From: Verticillium longisporum
Taxonomy: Eukaryota > Ascomycota > Sordariomycetes > Glomerellales > Plectosphaerellaceae
DNA length: 64,000 nucleotides
Direction of reading: 5' to 3'
Assembly: GCA_019188255.1 (NCBI GenBank)
Contig: JAETXT010000006.1
Coordinates: 806,001 to 870,000 of the forward strand
Shown: piece after piece, positions 12,301 through 25,799 of the stretch
Position numbering within the stretch: the first letter of the stretch is position 1
Layout: the number at the start of each line of letters is the position of its first letter
Notes under the pieces: generated by a model
Seen by the model: only the letters and a program-made list of their open reading frames with translations
Database searches by the model: none
What the model was told of the DNA's origin: nothing
Program-made: the position numbers and the translations under genes

Positions 12301-13790
12301 ATATAGTTCCTCCTTCTATTTATCCTATATAATAACTAGAATATATACTATAATCCTTTAGAATACTTTATATTCTCTAAATAAGAGGCCTCTAATCCCT
12401 AATCTAATAACTATTATAATAGATAAATGAATTATATAATTATATATTAGATCTATTAAAGTTATTTCTATATAGTCTTTAAATAACTTTAATTATAATT
12501 ATTATTTAATTAATTAAGTAATCTTATTCGCTAAGGAAGTAAAGTAAACGACGATTAATCTAAATGTTAATAGGCTAACCCCTAATATAATAATGCTTAC
12601 TACTCTCCTATATAGCTTATTCGAAATTAATAAGACTATAGCTACTCTTAATAATATATCTCTCTAAACTAATCTTCTAGCTTCTTATAAATTAAAAAGA
12701 ATATATAAATTATATTCTATAAAGCCTTATAATATAATAATAGAGAAGGGTCTATAATAATAAGTTTTCTCTATTAATATTATTATAATCGAAGCTAGGT
12801 ATTACTTAATCTCGTTCTAAAAAACGTACTAGAGAATTATTATTTAAGCTAAAGCTAAAGAGAATTATTATTATAAAAGCTATTAAGCTTAATAATTGCT
12901 AGGATTTTAAAGTAGAAGACTTTTAAAGGTTGACTTAATAGCTAAATAGATCTATAATTTACTTAGCGATCTAGGCTCTTATAGAAATACTATTTAATAA
13001 TATAATTAGTCTAAGAATAATAGAGATTTATAAAGAGGCTATTATATTTAAATTTAATATAGAGGAATAAGCGAAGTAGAAAGCTATTTATTTTAATAAA
13101 GCTTTAAACTATATTATATAAATACCCCTATTAAGTTTACTTCGAATATAATAGATAGTTTTTAATGATATACTTATTTTAGATTTAATATATAAGCTCG
13201 TTTATTTATATATACTCTTCCTTTATTTTATATTATTAGGAGACTTTCCGATTAATTAATTTTATATCTATATACTCCCTATTTAAGCCTTATTCTCGCT
13301 TATCTTTATTATAGCTCTTAGCTTTCGGGTATATCCTTATAATTAATTATTAGCTAAAAATTATCTTAATTCTATTAATATCTCGCTAGCTTATTATATA
13401 TCTATATATAGCTTATTAAGAGGTATATATAGAGCTATTAAAAAGGGGGGCTAATTAGGGGGGAGGGACTATAAAAGCGTATATATAAGGGCTATAGAGG
13501 GCTAGAGTTTTTATAGATATAGTCCTATCCTCTATTTAATAATTAATTATAGATACTATTTATAGAAGACCTCTTTATTAAACTTATCCCTAATACTCTA
13601 ATAGGATTTATACTTAATATATTTACTTAGAAGCTAAGAGGACTATAAAGAGCTATATTAATACTTATTATCTATAATATTAATCTAGAGTTAATATTAA
13701 ATAACTAGCTATATAGATAGCTTAAAATACTATAGCTATCTACTAGTACTAGATCGTCGAGTTATAGTTATTTTATAATTGAATATCGAT
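12300..13790. other. RIP-mutated DNA, no frame resolved
   Basis: Saturated TA-rich sequence. I found no frame clearly better than the others and no repeat structure. Confidence 0.5.
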
Positions 13791-15150
13791 ATATAAACTA
13801 TATTAATATAAGGACTACTATATATATATTAATAAGATATACTAAGTAAAGGTTAAAATAGTCTAAGTAATCGAGAAGGATAATAGTTAATCTATTATAG
13901 TAATAAAAATTCATTTAAAGGTCTTATAAAGCGGGAAATAAGGAAAAGAAGGATTAGAATATTATAAGAATAGTATTTACTATATTTATTAATTAGATAT
14001 TAAGCTTAGTTATAGAACCTAGTACTATATATAGAGGGGTAATAGATTTAAGGTTTAATATACCTTTAATCTTTATATCCTAGATATAGGTATAATTAGG
14101 AAGTACTATTCGAATATTATTTACGAATTAATCGATTATATTTCTCTAATATAGGGATAGCTAGATCTATTAATATAATTAGATAAATTAGACGCTTTTC
14201 TTCGGTTTCTATATATAGGAATAGGTATAGGAGATTATAATCTACTTAAGCTATAATAGAGAACTTAAAATCTAGTTTAATCGATAGATATCCTTATAGT
14301 AACTTCTAGACCCCTTATCTATTACGAAGTAAGGATAATATTAGAAGGCCTATAAAGCTTTTTCCTTCTTTAATAGAGATTATAATATAAAAGGGTATAC
14401 TTTATATACTTAGAGTAGATAAAGCTATTATACTTTATAATTATATTTTAGCTATTTACTATAATATATTATAAGAGCTTATATAAATAGATTTATTTAT
14501 TTAATATAATATATTAGACCTAATAATATTAAAAGGGTATTAAGTATATAGAAGTAATACGAAGCCTTAAATAAATAAATATAATTAAAGTAATTAGAAA
14601 TTAATACTAAATTAAGAAGGCTTTATAAGTCTAGATACGAGATGAATTCGCGGATAATCTTATAGGGTATCCCTTCTATAATAAAGGTAGGTAGATATAA
14701 GCTAGCTTAATTTAGCGAAGGCGTAAGTATAAGTATATAATAGTATAAATATAGCTAGTATTCTTCTTCTCCTATTAAAGCTTATCCTAGATTATCGTAA
14801 TCCCAATTAAAGTATAGTATAATTCTAGACTTTAAGTTTCTTATAGATTATAATAGGAACCTATTAGAATTTATTATTAATTATATAAATAATTATAATA
14901 GATAGATAGGGTTATAGTATATTAATAAGATATATTATTTAATAAGCGATAGTAGGTATATAATAGTATATCTTAGATTAGGTCTAATATAAGGCTTCCC
15001 TATTAAGCGAATATATTATAATTATATAATTATATAGCTTAGTACGAGATAACTATAATACTATAGAGACTTAAGTTATTATAAAATATTAGAATAAATT
15101 AGATTATTAATTATTAATTTATAGCTTTCTAATTTATATTAATCCTATCT
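13790..15150 (+). pseudogene. Decayed gene with shifts of frame (possible introns)
   Basis: Three successive plus-strand frames read as protein: 13,801-14,340, then 14,343-14,640 in another frame, then about 14,762-15,140 in the third. Examples are FNLYILDIGIIRKYYSN (about 14,071), KGILYILRVDKAIILYNYI (about 14,391) and ISDSRYIIVYLRLGL (about 14,942). RIP makes only transitions, so changes of frame suggest former introns or old indels. The last segment is followed at 15,300 by the very long relic, and the whole 13.8-19.4 kb stretch may be one gene. No family was recognised. Confidence 0.4.
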
Positions 15151-15299
15151 CTCCTAATTAATATATAGCCGATATTAGATAGGCTAGATAGGCTATATAA
15201 CCTAGACTAGCTAGACTAGCCCCCTTAAGTAAGAAGTAGTCTCTAAGTAGAATAATATATAAGCTCTATTTTATAATAGATTAAATACTATATTACGAT

Positions 15300-18200
15300 A
15301 TCCGCTTATAATCTCTATAGAAGATAATATTTACTTTAATTAAATATTCTAATTACTAATTATACTTTATAAGCTATATCTAAAGGAGAAGTATATCTTA
15401 TTTTACTTATTATATGTAATAAACGAGTTATATAGATAAATAGTTAATAGCTTATAAGATCTATTTTAAATATAGATAATTTAAAGCCTATCGACCTTTA
15501 TACCTAGTCTTTATACTTAAGAAAGACCTCTTCTATTATATTAATAACCTCTACTATATCCTTAATTTACTCCTAAAATACTTATTATTAATAACCTCCC
15601 TATTTATATAGGATTTCTAAGTATCTATAATTACTACGCTACTTATTATATAATAAGTATATGTCTTACTTTAATCTATTATTCTTATTATAAAGACCTT
15701 TCATCTTTATATCTAATACTATTTCGGAATAGTCCCGAGGCTTCTAAGAGGAGTACTATAGAGGTAATACTAATAAGTATAGCTATAATTAAGTTTCTCC
15801 CCTATCTTCTAATAATATAAGTAAAATAGATCTCTCTATAATAATTAGGTTAATATATATAGTAAGGATAGGAAAGTAAGTTAATAGGGATCTTAATATA
15901 AAAGAAAGATTATACTTCCTTTATTTATATTTAGACTAGAAGGCTAATCTAATAGGGCTTTAATAATATTAGTTCGCTATAATATATCCTATTCTATATA
16001 TAAGGAAGCTATAATACTTAAATCGGTATTTATATATTTATAACTTAAATTAGCTTATTATTTATAGAAATAAAGGCGAACTTCGGATTACTCGATTATA
16101 TAGGCCTATTTTAAATTTCTAAAGGAGAATGAATATAGAGATAGATCTAAATAAGGAAATAGGTATTAGAAATAGAATTATTAGGATAGCTATAATCTAG
16201 CTAGTATTAGCCTATATAAAAAGCGAAACTCTACTATCTATCTATATTTCTATACTATTATATACTTAATCTAGCCTCTTACCTTTTAATATAAAGTAGT
16301 TTAATATATTTATTTAGTTTTAGAGCTAGCGTATTATTAGGAATATAATTACTTATATAGCTACCCTTTCTTCTATTATAATATATAATAATATAACCGA
16401 CCCTAATATAATTAATTCTATATACTTAAAGGACTTAGATCCTCCCTTATTAGAAGCCTTTATTATATAGCTTATAAGATACCTTTAATTTATATTTTTA
16501 GAATTTATAGTATTATAGGTCTATCTTAGCCTCTTTATCGATAAACTATCCGAAAACGGTATAGGAAGACGTAGCCGGAAATAAATAAATTATTATATTA
16601 TTTTAAATGATCTAATAGTTATTAATAAATACTAGTAGGATTATATATTTAATAATTAAGTCTAGACTATTAAAAGTCGAATTTTCGAAAGAGATCGATA
16701 GGTATTAGGGTTTAAGAAATATAAAGTAAACTAAATCGAAAAAAACCTATTAGGCCTTCTAGATTAGAAAGTTAATATTAAATTAGTAAGATTAATAGAA
16801 GAAGTCTAATATTACTTAGTAATAAGCGACTTTTTATAGATAAAATAATATATTTATATATCTATTAAAGAATAATAGTTTAATATATAATATTTAAGGG
16901 AATTTAAAAGGCTAGCCTTTAATAGATATACTTAGAAAAAAAGCATAGACTATTATTTAACTTAGCTATTAAAAGTATATAAGTATCTTTAGTAATAGTT
17001 TATAGCCTCCTAGATTATAAAAGGATATAAAATTAAAGAATAGATAGATTATATTACTCTAGAAAGAGAAATAGGTAGAAACGAGAAGATATTACTTCTA
17101 TAAGATTTACTAAGCTTATATAATCTATAGTTAGAATAAGGTAAATTATTTACTTACTTAGAATCGAACTTACTATAATTACTATCTAATAATATAAATA
17201 TATTAAGACGTTTTAATAATAAAATAGTCTAATATAATATAGACTCTTAATAAGGAATATAAATAATATTAAAAAGTAGTAAATAGTAAAAATATATAGT
17301 ATTCGGATAAGTATATATATTATTTATAGTATTTAATAGGATTAGGACTTATATAGCTTATAGAATTAATATATAAGATATAATACTATTTATAATATAG
17401 TACATTTCTAATAATACTCTAGATACTTTACTTAGCGATATCCTAAGAGCTTATCTAGCCTATAAAGTTACCCTATCGTTCTTCTTCTTAAGTATATCCT
17501 ATACTTTAATCGAAACCTCGATTTTCTTTATCTTCTTTAGAATATTCTATCTAATTAATTTCCTCCTTCCGATTACGATTTAATCTCCTTTCTTATTACT
17601 TAAGATATTATTTAGAATTATATAAGAAGTAAGCTATAGATATTTCGTATTATTAATAAGAAATAATATAAAGGATACCCTCTTAGCTTTATTAGATATT
17701 ATAAGAATAATATTTATTTTATCTAGAATTAATTCTAGAAAGTTAGCCTTTATACCCGATAATATAATTATTTTACTAAATTACTAAAAGCTTATTTTAT
17801 ATTCTTTATAGCGATTACTTTATATAAGAAAGGCTCTTATAGATTCTAGATATTCTAGGTTCTTCCTAGGTACTATAATTAAAAGCTACCCTTAATATAC
17901 TTTAATTATAATCTCCTTATTAAATAGTTTATTTTTCGTACTTATTTTCTAATCTAGATTAGATATAAACTAGATAAAAGTACTTCTAATTTATATTTAA
18001 TCCTTAAGAGGGTATAAGGGTATAGTAAAGAGCCTTTTTATATTAATATTCTAGAATAGATCTAACTTTTTAATAGATATAGTAGATCGATAACCTTTAG
18101 AGTCTAATAGTATTATTATACGTCTATTGTATATTCTATATATATTCGAATAAATAAGAGATTCGTATTATTCTTTATTGCTCTCTTCTTTATCCTTATT

Positions 18201-19420
18201 ACTTTCCTCTTCGCTCCCTCGATTCTTTAAAAGTATATTTCTCCTTAGGCTACTTTTTAATTTTATCTTCTTCTTATTCTAAAGGACGTAATTATTAGTA
18301 CTTTAAAGCTCTTTTAAATAGAGTATATTATTAAGCTATAATAGGCTAATAATAAGAATATTATTATTATATATATATAAGATATCTTTCTAAAAGCTAT
18401 TAAATTACTATTATAATATATAGAAATAAGTAGTCTTCTTTATAATAGTTATTTAATATTACTTATTTAAAGTATAGATCCCCTTTTTTAATTATTCTAC
18501 GTTTTAATCTTTAGGAGTATTAATTATATAAATATATATATTTTTAAAGGGCTAGCCCTTTTCTTCCTTCTTATATTACTTATTCTTTCTTAGATCGTTC
18601 TTAGATTAATCGCTAGAGCTATTACTAGAGCTATTACTAGAGTTATCGTTAGAATTATTACTAGACTCGCTATTAGATTTATTATTAGACTTATTATTAA
18701 TTTAACTATTAGAGATATCCTATTTATTCTTATCCTATTAATCGAGAAAGTATAATATAGTATTTATTTACGACCTAGACTTAGAGTACTTCTCTAGCTA
18801 TTTTATATTAATGATTTTATAATTATATTACTTTTTAGCTTTCTTAATAAAATCGGAGGGCCTATTATATAACTCCTAAATAGCTATAAAGTATATAGTT
18901 TATTTAGAGAAGGATTTCTTATAAATACCTTTAAATATCTTAATATTCTTCTTAATCTATTAATATATTTAATTAAACTTACTATAAATAATAATAATAT
19001 AATTAGAGAATAGCTTAGATAAATCGCTATCTATCTTATATTTATATTTAGGGGCTATATCGATTATCTATAGTAAATAGAACTAGAAGGGGTAAGTTAT
19101 ATTTAAAAATATTATATTAAGAGGAAACTTAGATAGAGCTATATAGGTTTATAAGCTAAATATATTACTTTATAATAAGCCTAGAAAAAGAAAACGAATT
19201 ATAGAAAGTAATAAGCTAATATAAATTAAAAGTTATAATTAATATTTAAGGGGTTTATTTTCAGTTCCGCTAAATAAATACTAGAAGTAGTAGTAAAGGG
19301 ATCGGATTAGGATCGAATTAGAGATATATAATACTAAATCTATTATAATAAGCTACGTTCCTATCTAGGCTAGAGGGTTTTATTAGAGTAATTTATTTAT
19401 ATTATAAGAAAACCCTATTA
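15300..19420 (+). pseudogene. Very long decayed ORF, about 1,370 codons in one frame
   Basis: The frame beginning at 15,301 stays protein-like for 4.1 kb with no shift. Stops are TAA/TAG at Gln/Trp-like positions, and between 17,401 and 17,760 there are only two in 120 codons. Recognisable-looking stretches include KLSENGIGRRSRK (16,540-16,580), LREFKRLAFNRYT (about 16,894) and KLNILLYNKPRKRKRIIES (about 19,153). At 18,121-18,270 and 18,601-18,720 the residues are Leu/Ser- and Leu/Glu/Asp-rich. TTA can come from TCA, so these were probably Ser-rich acidic linkers, the second built on a 12-bp repeat. The length suggests a large multidomain protein, such as that of a transposable element or a large helicase or NLR-like protein, but I cannot place it. 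Confidence 0.5.
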
Positions 19421-21120
19421 AATATATATATTATATTATATAGTATATATAGATATAGTAAAAGTAATATCTAATTATATATTAAGTATAAAGTATATAG
19501 TAATATATAGAAATATATATATTAAGGCTTATAGCTATAATTTAGTATTAAAAAATCTATTCTAAGTAGCTTTATATAGCCGTTTTCTTATTATTAGCCT
19601 TAATATTATATTTCTCTTATTACTCTATACCCTCTTACTAATACCCCTTCTATTAGCCTAATCTATAACGATAGTATTAATCGGTTAATATAACCTAGGC
19701 TAATACTTAGACTTAATAAATTCGATAAATATATAGCTATTTATTACTATAATAATAGTAATATATATATATATAGTAAAGTCTAGGTCTCTATAATCTA
19801 AACTATATTAATAGGATTAATCTCTAAAGTACGTAATAGATACGATAATAGGAAAGAACGGTTATATATTAATAATAATTATTTCGCTTTATATCTATAT
19901 ACTCTTTTCTCGAATTCTATTTATTATTATCTCTCTAATATCTACTCTACCTAGTATAATAGAGGTATATTTCTAGTAATTAGAAGGCTAGAATAGATAG
20001 AGCTTAGAGGTATAAGGGCTAGGATATAAATACTATATTATAAATAATCTCTAGAATAAAGTAATATTAATATAATAATTAATAATAATACTATATCTTT
20101 ATATTATAGTAGCTATTTATAGGAAGAAGGATAAATAGATTTATATTATTTAAATCTAAATATTATAATATAGAAAAGAAATTAGCTATCTACTTTTCCT
20201 ATTTCTTATTCTCTAATATCTATAATAGATCGATTTATTATATTTTATCTTAGAAGAGTATATATAATAGAGATATTCGCTCTTTATAAACTATATCTAA
20301 TCGATATTAGAAGCTTTATTAATATTCCTTTACTATATTTAATATATTTAATATAAGCTTAATCTCTTCCTATTATAAGTATTAGATATCTTTCTTAACT
20401 TTACTATTACTCTTCTATCGCTTAGTAAGCTATAATATATAAAGTAATATTCTAGAAATATTTACGCCTTTAGCTATTAATATAATGTCTTTATATTAGC
20501 GAAAGTCCGACTTCTATCTATAGGGGCCGTTTAGCTTTAATATAGTACTTTCTATCAATTTTTTAAGCTAGCTTACGAATATACTATTATATATTATAAG
20601 GAACGATATAATATAGACCCTATCTAGTAAGGCTAGATCGCTAGGCTTAAACTATAAAGGCTTTATTATATAGCTATAGATACTTAGTATAAACGAGTAT
20701 AGGAAAGAGGCTAGAAAGTAGATATTAAAATAATTATTAGCTAAGGCCTAGATAGGTATATCTATATATATAGTTATAAGGGCAATATTATTATTAAGTT
20801 CTAATTAGAGTATATAGATAGTAATTTATCGATATTACTAGATAGCGTAAACGTAAACTATAATAATCTAGTAAGAATATCCTATTATAATAAGTATATA
20901 GCTTATAAGTATAAATAGAAGGTAAATATACTATACTAGGCTAGCTAATACTAAGATTACTAGGACGAAATAGGTAATAAAGAAATAATAGCTAAGATGC
21001 TAATATACTATATTTATAGATAATAGTAGAATAAGTATTAATATATTAAGTCCTTTATAAGATCTTAGTCTTTACTCTATATAATACTTTTTAATAAGTT
21101 ATAAATACTATTTATAATAT
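19420..21120. other. RIP-mutated DNA, no frame resolved
   Basis: TA-rich with few CA/TG. It contains purine- and TA-rich simple stretches but no tandem array and no convincing frame. Confidence 0.5.
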
Positions 21121-21122
21121 AT

Positions 21123-21420
21123 CCCGATATAATAATAGTATTAAGCCTTAGCTATAAAGCGAGGACTATAAAAGTATAGAATAATAGTTAAGCGATAGCG
21201 ACCCTATTAATCTAGTAATAAACGAGGTTAATAGTATTAAGAGGTATATTATATAAAGAAATAAAAACGTTTATTCGAATAATAATAAAGAGGGGGATTA
21301 GATTTATAAATATAGCTATACCTACTCGTTTCTCTACCTCTCTTAGTATAAGTAAAGTATTAAAAAGGTATAGTAGAAGGGCGACGTTTATACTAGTATA
21401 TAAGAGGACGGCTAGAGCCT
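21123..21420 (+). pseudogene. Decayed basic ORF fragment, about 100 codons
   Basis: The frame from 21,123 is basic and helical in character, for example LRGILYKEIKTFIRIIIKRG (about 21,227) and ISKVLKRYSRRATFILVYKR (about 21,353). Stops are clustered near 21,180-21,225 and are absent from about 21,230 to 21,410. The pattern of short basic helices resembles a DNA-binding HTH region, but I do not see enough to name a family. Confidence 0.35.
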
Positions 21421-22199
21421 CCTAATAGGTAGTATTTATCTAGTACTATTAATAGATAAATAATAGATAGGCTAGATATTAAGCGTAAAGTATATATATA
21501 TAGGAAAAAGCCTATTATAGAGGGCGGGCTACGAGGTATATAATTATAAAGATATAGAAAGAGAATATATAATAGTATAAGGCCTCTATTATTATAATTA
21601 ATAATATTATAGGGTTAAGGAGTAGAAGTAGTAAATAGGTATATAAATAAATAAGCGAATAGATAAATAGATAAATAAGTAGATAGGTAAATTAAGGAAT
21701 ATCTAAATAATATCTAATTACTACCTAGATATAATCTAGGTTTAAGGGGCTATATTAGAGCCTATATAGTACTCGATATATACTAAATAGGGGAGATATT
21801 AAAGTTAATAAAGCAATTAAAGCGATACTAGGGCCTACGATAATATAGATTAAACCTACTATTAATATTAAGATAGGATCTAAGATAATATACCTAGGCG
21901 CCCTCTACTCTAATAGATAAGCGCTAATTATAAATATAAGCTATTATATATAATATTAGAAATAGTATTAAAATTAGAAGCTATTAGCGCTTACTTAAAA
22001 TAAATAGGTAGTAATAATTAATAATAGCCTAGACGTCCGCCTAATTAGTCCTATATACTAGTCCCTCTATACGAAACGCTAGCCTATAGCTCTATTACCT
22101 ATCTTAGCGGACCTACTTTAATAGCTAGATCTAAGATTATAAAAGATAGAGACCGGACCTAAATAGTAACCGAGCTATATAGTAGTATTACTTTCTAGA

Positions 22200-23440
22200 T
22201 ACTAGGCCTATATAATTACTCTAAATTAAGGAGGCTCTATAAAAATAGAACTATATAATATAGGCCTATAGAATATTTATAATACTATTAATAGGATTAC
22301 TATAAATAATACAAATTTAATAACCCTCCTTTATTCCCTTTATCCCTATATTATAAAGTAAAAGGCTAAAAGTAAAAGTTTAAAGAAATTAAAATATAGA
22401 AATAGTTTATAATAATCTACGTTCTTTTAAACTAAGTTCTATTATTAATTATCGACGATTAAATATTACTTTAATAGATTATCTATAAAGCTAATTCCTT
22501 TACTATAATATATAGGAAGAGTAATAAAGACTTTTATAAAGGGTTCGAAAACTAAAAGATTAATATCTTTAAAAAATCGGATATATTCTATTATTATTAT
22601 AAAGCTAAAATAATAATATTAATTATTAGCTATAATAGCTAGCTTAAGGCCTATAAATTATAATATAGTTTTATCTAAAGTTTAATAGCGTCCCCTATCC
22701 TATAAGAGACTATCTTAGGGCCTAATAACTTTAAGACGGTTATAGCTAGGTATACTATAATGCTAGTACCTAGTAGCTTATTTATAGTAGGTACTTCGGC
22801 TAACTTAACTAGTTCGATTAATATAGGTAATATAGGTAATATAGCTAATTTAATCGTTATAGTAATTAGATCCCCCCTATCGTCCTACTTTACTTATCTC
22901 TTAGGTAGCTCGAGCGATAGTATAGAGTCCTATTCGAGCTTAGATAGAGAGCTATCTATATCGCTTTAAGTACTACTAGCTACTATATTAATAAGTAGCT
23001 CGTTATCTAGCGGCCTATTATCTAGTAATAGTAATAGGAAGGATATTAATAAGGCTACTCTTATATTTAATAATTACGACTTTATTAATATAGGAGATAT
23101 AATATTCCTATCTATATTTCTAGAAAGCGATATATTAAATATAATATATAAATAATAGCTTAAGATCTTCTCTATTATAAGCGTATTTTACGCTTAAGCT
23201 ATTAAGATAGTAATATATAGGACTGAGTTATTATATTGGAAATAAGCCCTACTTTCATTAGCGAATTACTACTTTTAATTATAATTTCCCTCTTATATAA
23301 GCCTAGTACTTATTATATCTATATATTCAATTAGTAGGCTATTTAATTATAAGGAGTTTTTAGAGTTCTATAGTATATATATATTATAATTCCTAATATA
23401 GTCTAATATAGTAATACTCTATTACTCCTCTATAATAGTA
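22200..23440 (+). pseudogene. Decayed ORF, about 410 codons, serine-rich middle
   Basis: The frame in phase with 22,202 reads through to about 23,440. One run of 69 sense codons (22,760-22,969) is open after an ATG, contains many Ser and Ile and ends LDRELSISL. The frame then continues past a single TAA as SLSSGLLSSNSNRKD and on into WKQ-type sequence near 23,235, where one TAA probably stood for CAA. The upstream part includes YRKSNKDFYKGFEN (about 22,511). I see no signal peptide or named domain. The open run alone should not be read as a small gene; it is the least mutated part of a longer relic. Confidence 0.45.
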
Positions 23441-24204
23441 TTAAATACTAATAACTAATAATAGTAATATTATATATTAGCTAATTATAAATAATAACGA
23501 TCTTAGCTTATTAATAGCCCTACTTTAGTATTATAATAGAATACTAGTTATATAATTACTATTTATCGGTTTCTAATATTCGCTTACTATAATATAATAT
23601 TATATAAAAGAGGCTACTTCGAATTTAAAGTTAATTATAAAGATATATAGGATAAAGTCCCCTAATTAGTAAGTATCTAGAATCCGAGAATTAGCTTCTT
23701 AGAAATAAATTATTAAACCCTAAATTCTTTATACGAAATTAGATATATAGAATAGGCTAGATAATATATCTATAGCTATTTAATAATAGACTAATATAAG
23801 AGATAGAATATAGCTTATATAAAATATAATTAATATATATGTAAATATAATTAATATAACTATATTATATCTAGCCCCAATAATATATTATTACTATAAT
23901 ATAGACTTTTAATATTATAATTAATTATTCCTTATTTATTAAAATAATATTTAAGGATATTAAATAAGTACTCTAAAGCTTAAATAGGACGTTCTATAAA
24001 TAGGACTTCGTAATAGCTATTATTTTATATATCTTTAAAGATCTATATTAAGACTTTTATTAAAACCTTTATTATATTAACTTTAAAATAGAATAATAGA
24101 GAAGGTCTATTATCTCCTTTAATTAGCTTTAGGATTTATATTAAACGGGCTCTTTTCTAAACCCCTTTAAGTATTACTTTTCTTAAAAACGATAGGTCCT
24201 ATAT

Positions 24205-24417
24205 AAAGAAGATAAAGAGAATAAAGAAGAAGGTAAAGAAAAGTATAAAGAAGAGAAGGAAGAAGAGAATATAGAAGAAAGTAAAAAAGAAAATAAAGAA
24301 GAAAGTAAAGAAGAGAATAAAGAAGAAAATAAAGGAGAGAATAAAGATAAGAACGATAAAGAGAATAAAGAAAGGAATTAAGAAAATAAAGATAAAAGTA
24401 AAGAAAAGAATAAAGTA
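24205..24417 (+). repeat. Purine-rich tract encoding Lys/Glu/Asn low complexity
   Basis: Almost only A and G with some T, repeating aaagaa and aaagag-like codons for about 70 codons with one stop. Runs of purines contain no CA or TG, so RIP cannot alter them, which may be why this part of the relic is well preserved. Confidence 0.7.
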
Positions 24418-24963
24418 TAATATATAGAATATAATAATATTATTATTATATTATTTAATATATTCTATTCTCTTTTATTAATAATAATTAAATAAAAGAG
24501 AAAGAATAAGAATAAGATATAATATATAGAATATTATAATTATATTATTTTCTTATTTAATAGTTTTAATATTCTTTTAATAAAAGTAATCGAAAAAGAA
24601 ATAGAAGGTAAAAGTAAAATAGAAATTAAAGAAGAGAGTAAGAAAAGTAAGGAAGAAACGATTATTATTTGATTCGACCCTAGAAAGCCTTTATATAATT
24701 ATAATATTATTATAATTAATAGATCCCCTTATTTAATTTAAATATAGTTTATAAAAAAAATTAATTATTTTAGAAGAGTATTATTATTTAGTATTTCGAT
24801 AAATATTATTTATTTTATAGCTTTATAAGTAATATATAATAAGCTCCTATAAACTATCTTCTCGTAATTCCCTAATATCTCCTTTATTAATTATAATTAA
24901 CTAGATATTTACTTATATTAGGGGTCTCTAATAGACGTTAGTCTATATATATATAATAGATTA

Positions 24964-25101
24964 GATGAAGATAAGGGCGAAGACGAGGATGAAGACGAGA
25001 GCGAAGATAAAAGCGAAGACGAGAATAAAGATTAGAGCGAAGATTAAAATAAAGATTAGAGCGAAGACGAGGATAAAGACGAGAGCGAAGATATAGATAA
25101 T
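24964..25101 (+). repeat. Asp/Glu/Ser-rich coding repeat
   Basis: 46 codons built from gaagac, gaggat and gagagcgaa-like units, with three in-frame stops (TAG, TAA, TAG). The units are imperfectly repetitive at an 18-bp scale. In frame with the flanking relic. Confidence 0.7.
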
Positions 25102-25799
25102 CTAAGTCATAATTCTAGAGAAAAGATTAGCTAATATATATTCCTTAATTACTTTATTAATTATAGTATAAAGTAATATTTAATTATTATTAATCTATTC
25201 GCTTTTCTTAAATATTAATTTATTAATAATTAATTATATATAATACTTTTATTTAATCTTAATAATATACTAGACTATTATAAAGATATATATAATATAT
25301 ATATATAGATATATAATTATATTATTAGATTCTAATTAGATATAGCTATTATTATATATATAGCTTCCTTTAATATAATAATATTTAATTATAAACCTAT
25401 ATTAATAATTAGACTTCATATAAATCGAATAGAGTAATATCTAAGCTAGAGTTAAAGTAGATATATTTATAGATAAAGTAAAGATATTCTAGCTCTTATC
25501 TATAAAGATTATAGCGAAATTAAATATATAGAGTATTATATAATTTATCTAAAATTATTATTTCCTTTAATCGATTTAATAAATAGGACTATATAGAAGT
25601 AGTCTATAATATATATAGCTAGTAATAATAATTCTAATATATTAATTAAAATGCTTCTCTTTAATAGTATTACCTTTCCTTTCTATAAAAAGTCTTAGTA
25701 AATATAAATATCTTATTAATCTTATTAATAGGAGGTACTAGCTTTAATATAAGCTCTTTTATAATTAGAGACTATAGTATTTTACTTCGCCTTTAAAGC

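Noticed and set aside
22760..22969. An isolated 69-codon Ser/Ile-rich gene
   Set aside because: The same frame extends on both sides past single TAA codons, so it is the least damaged part of a longer relic, not a small gene.
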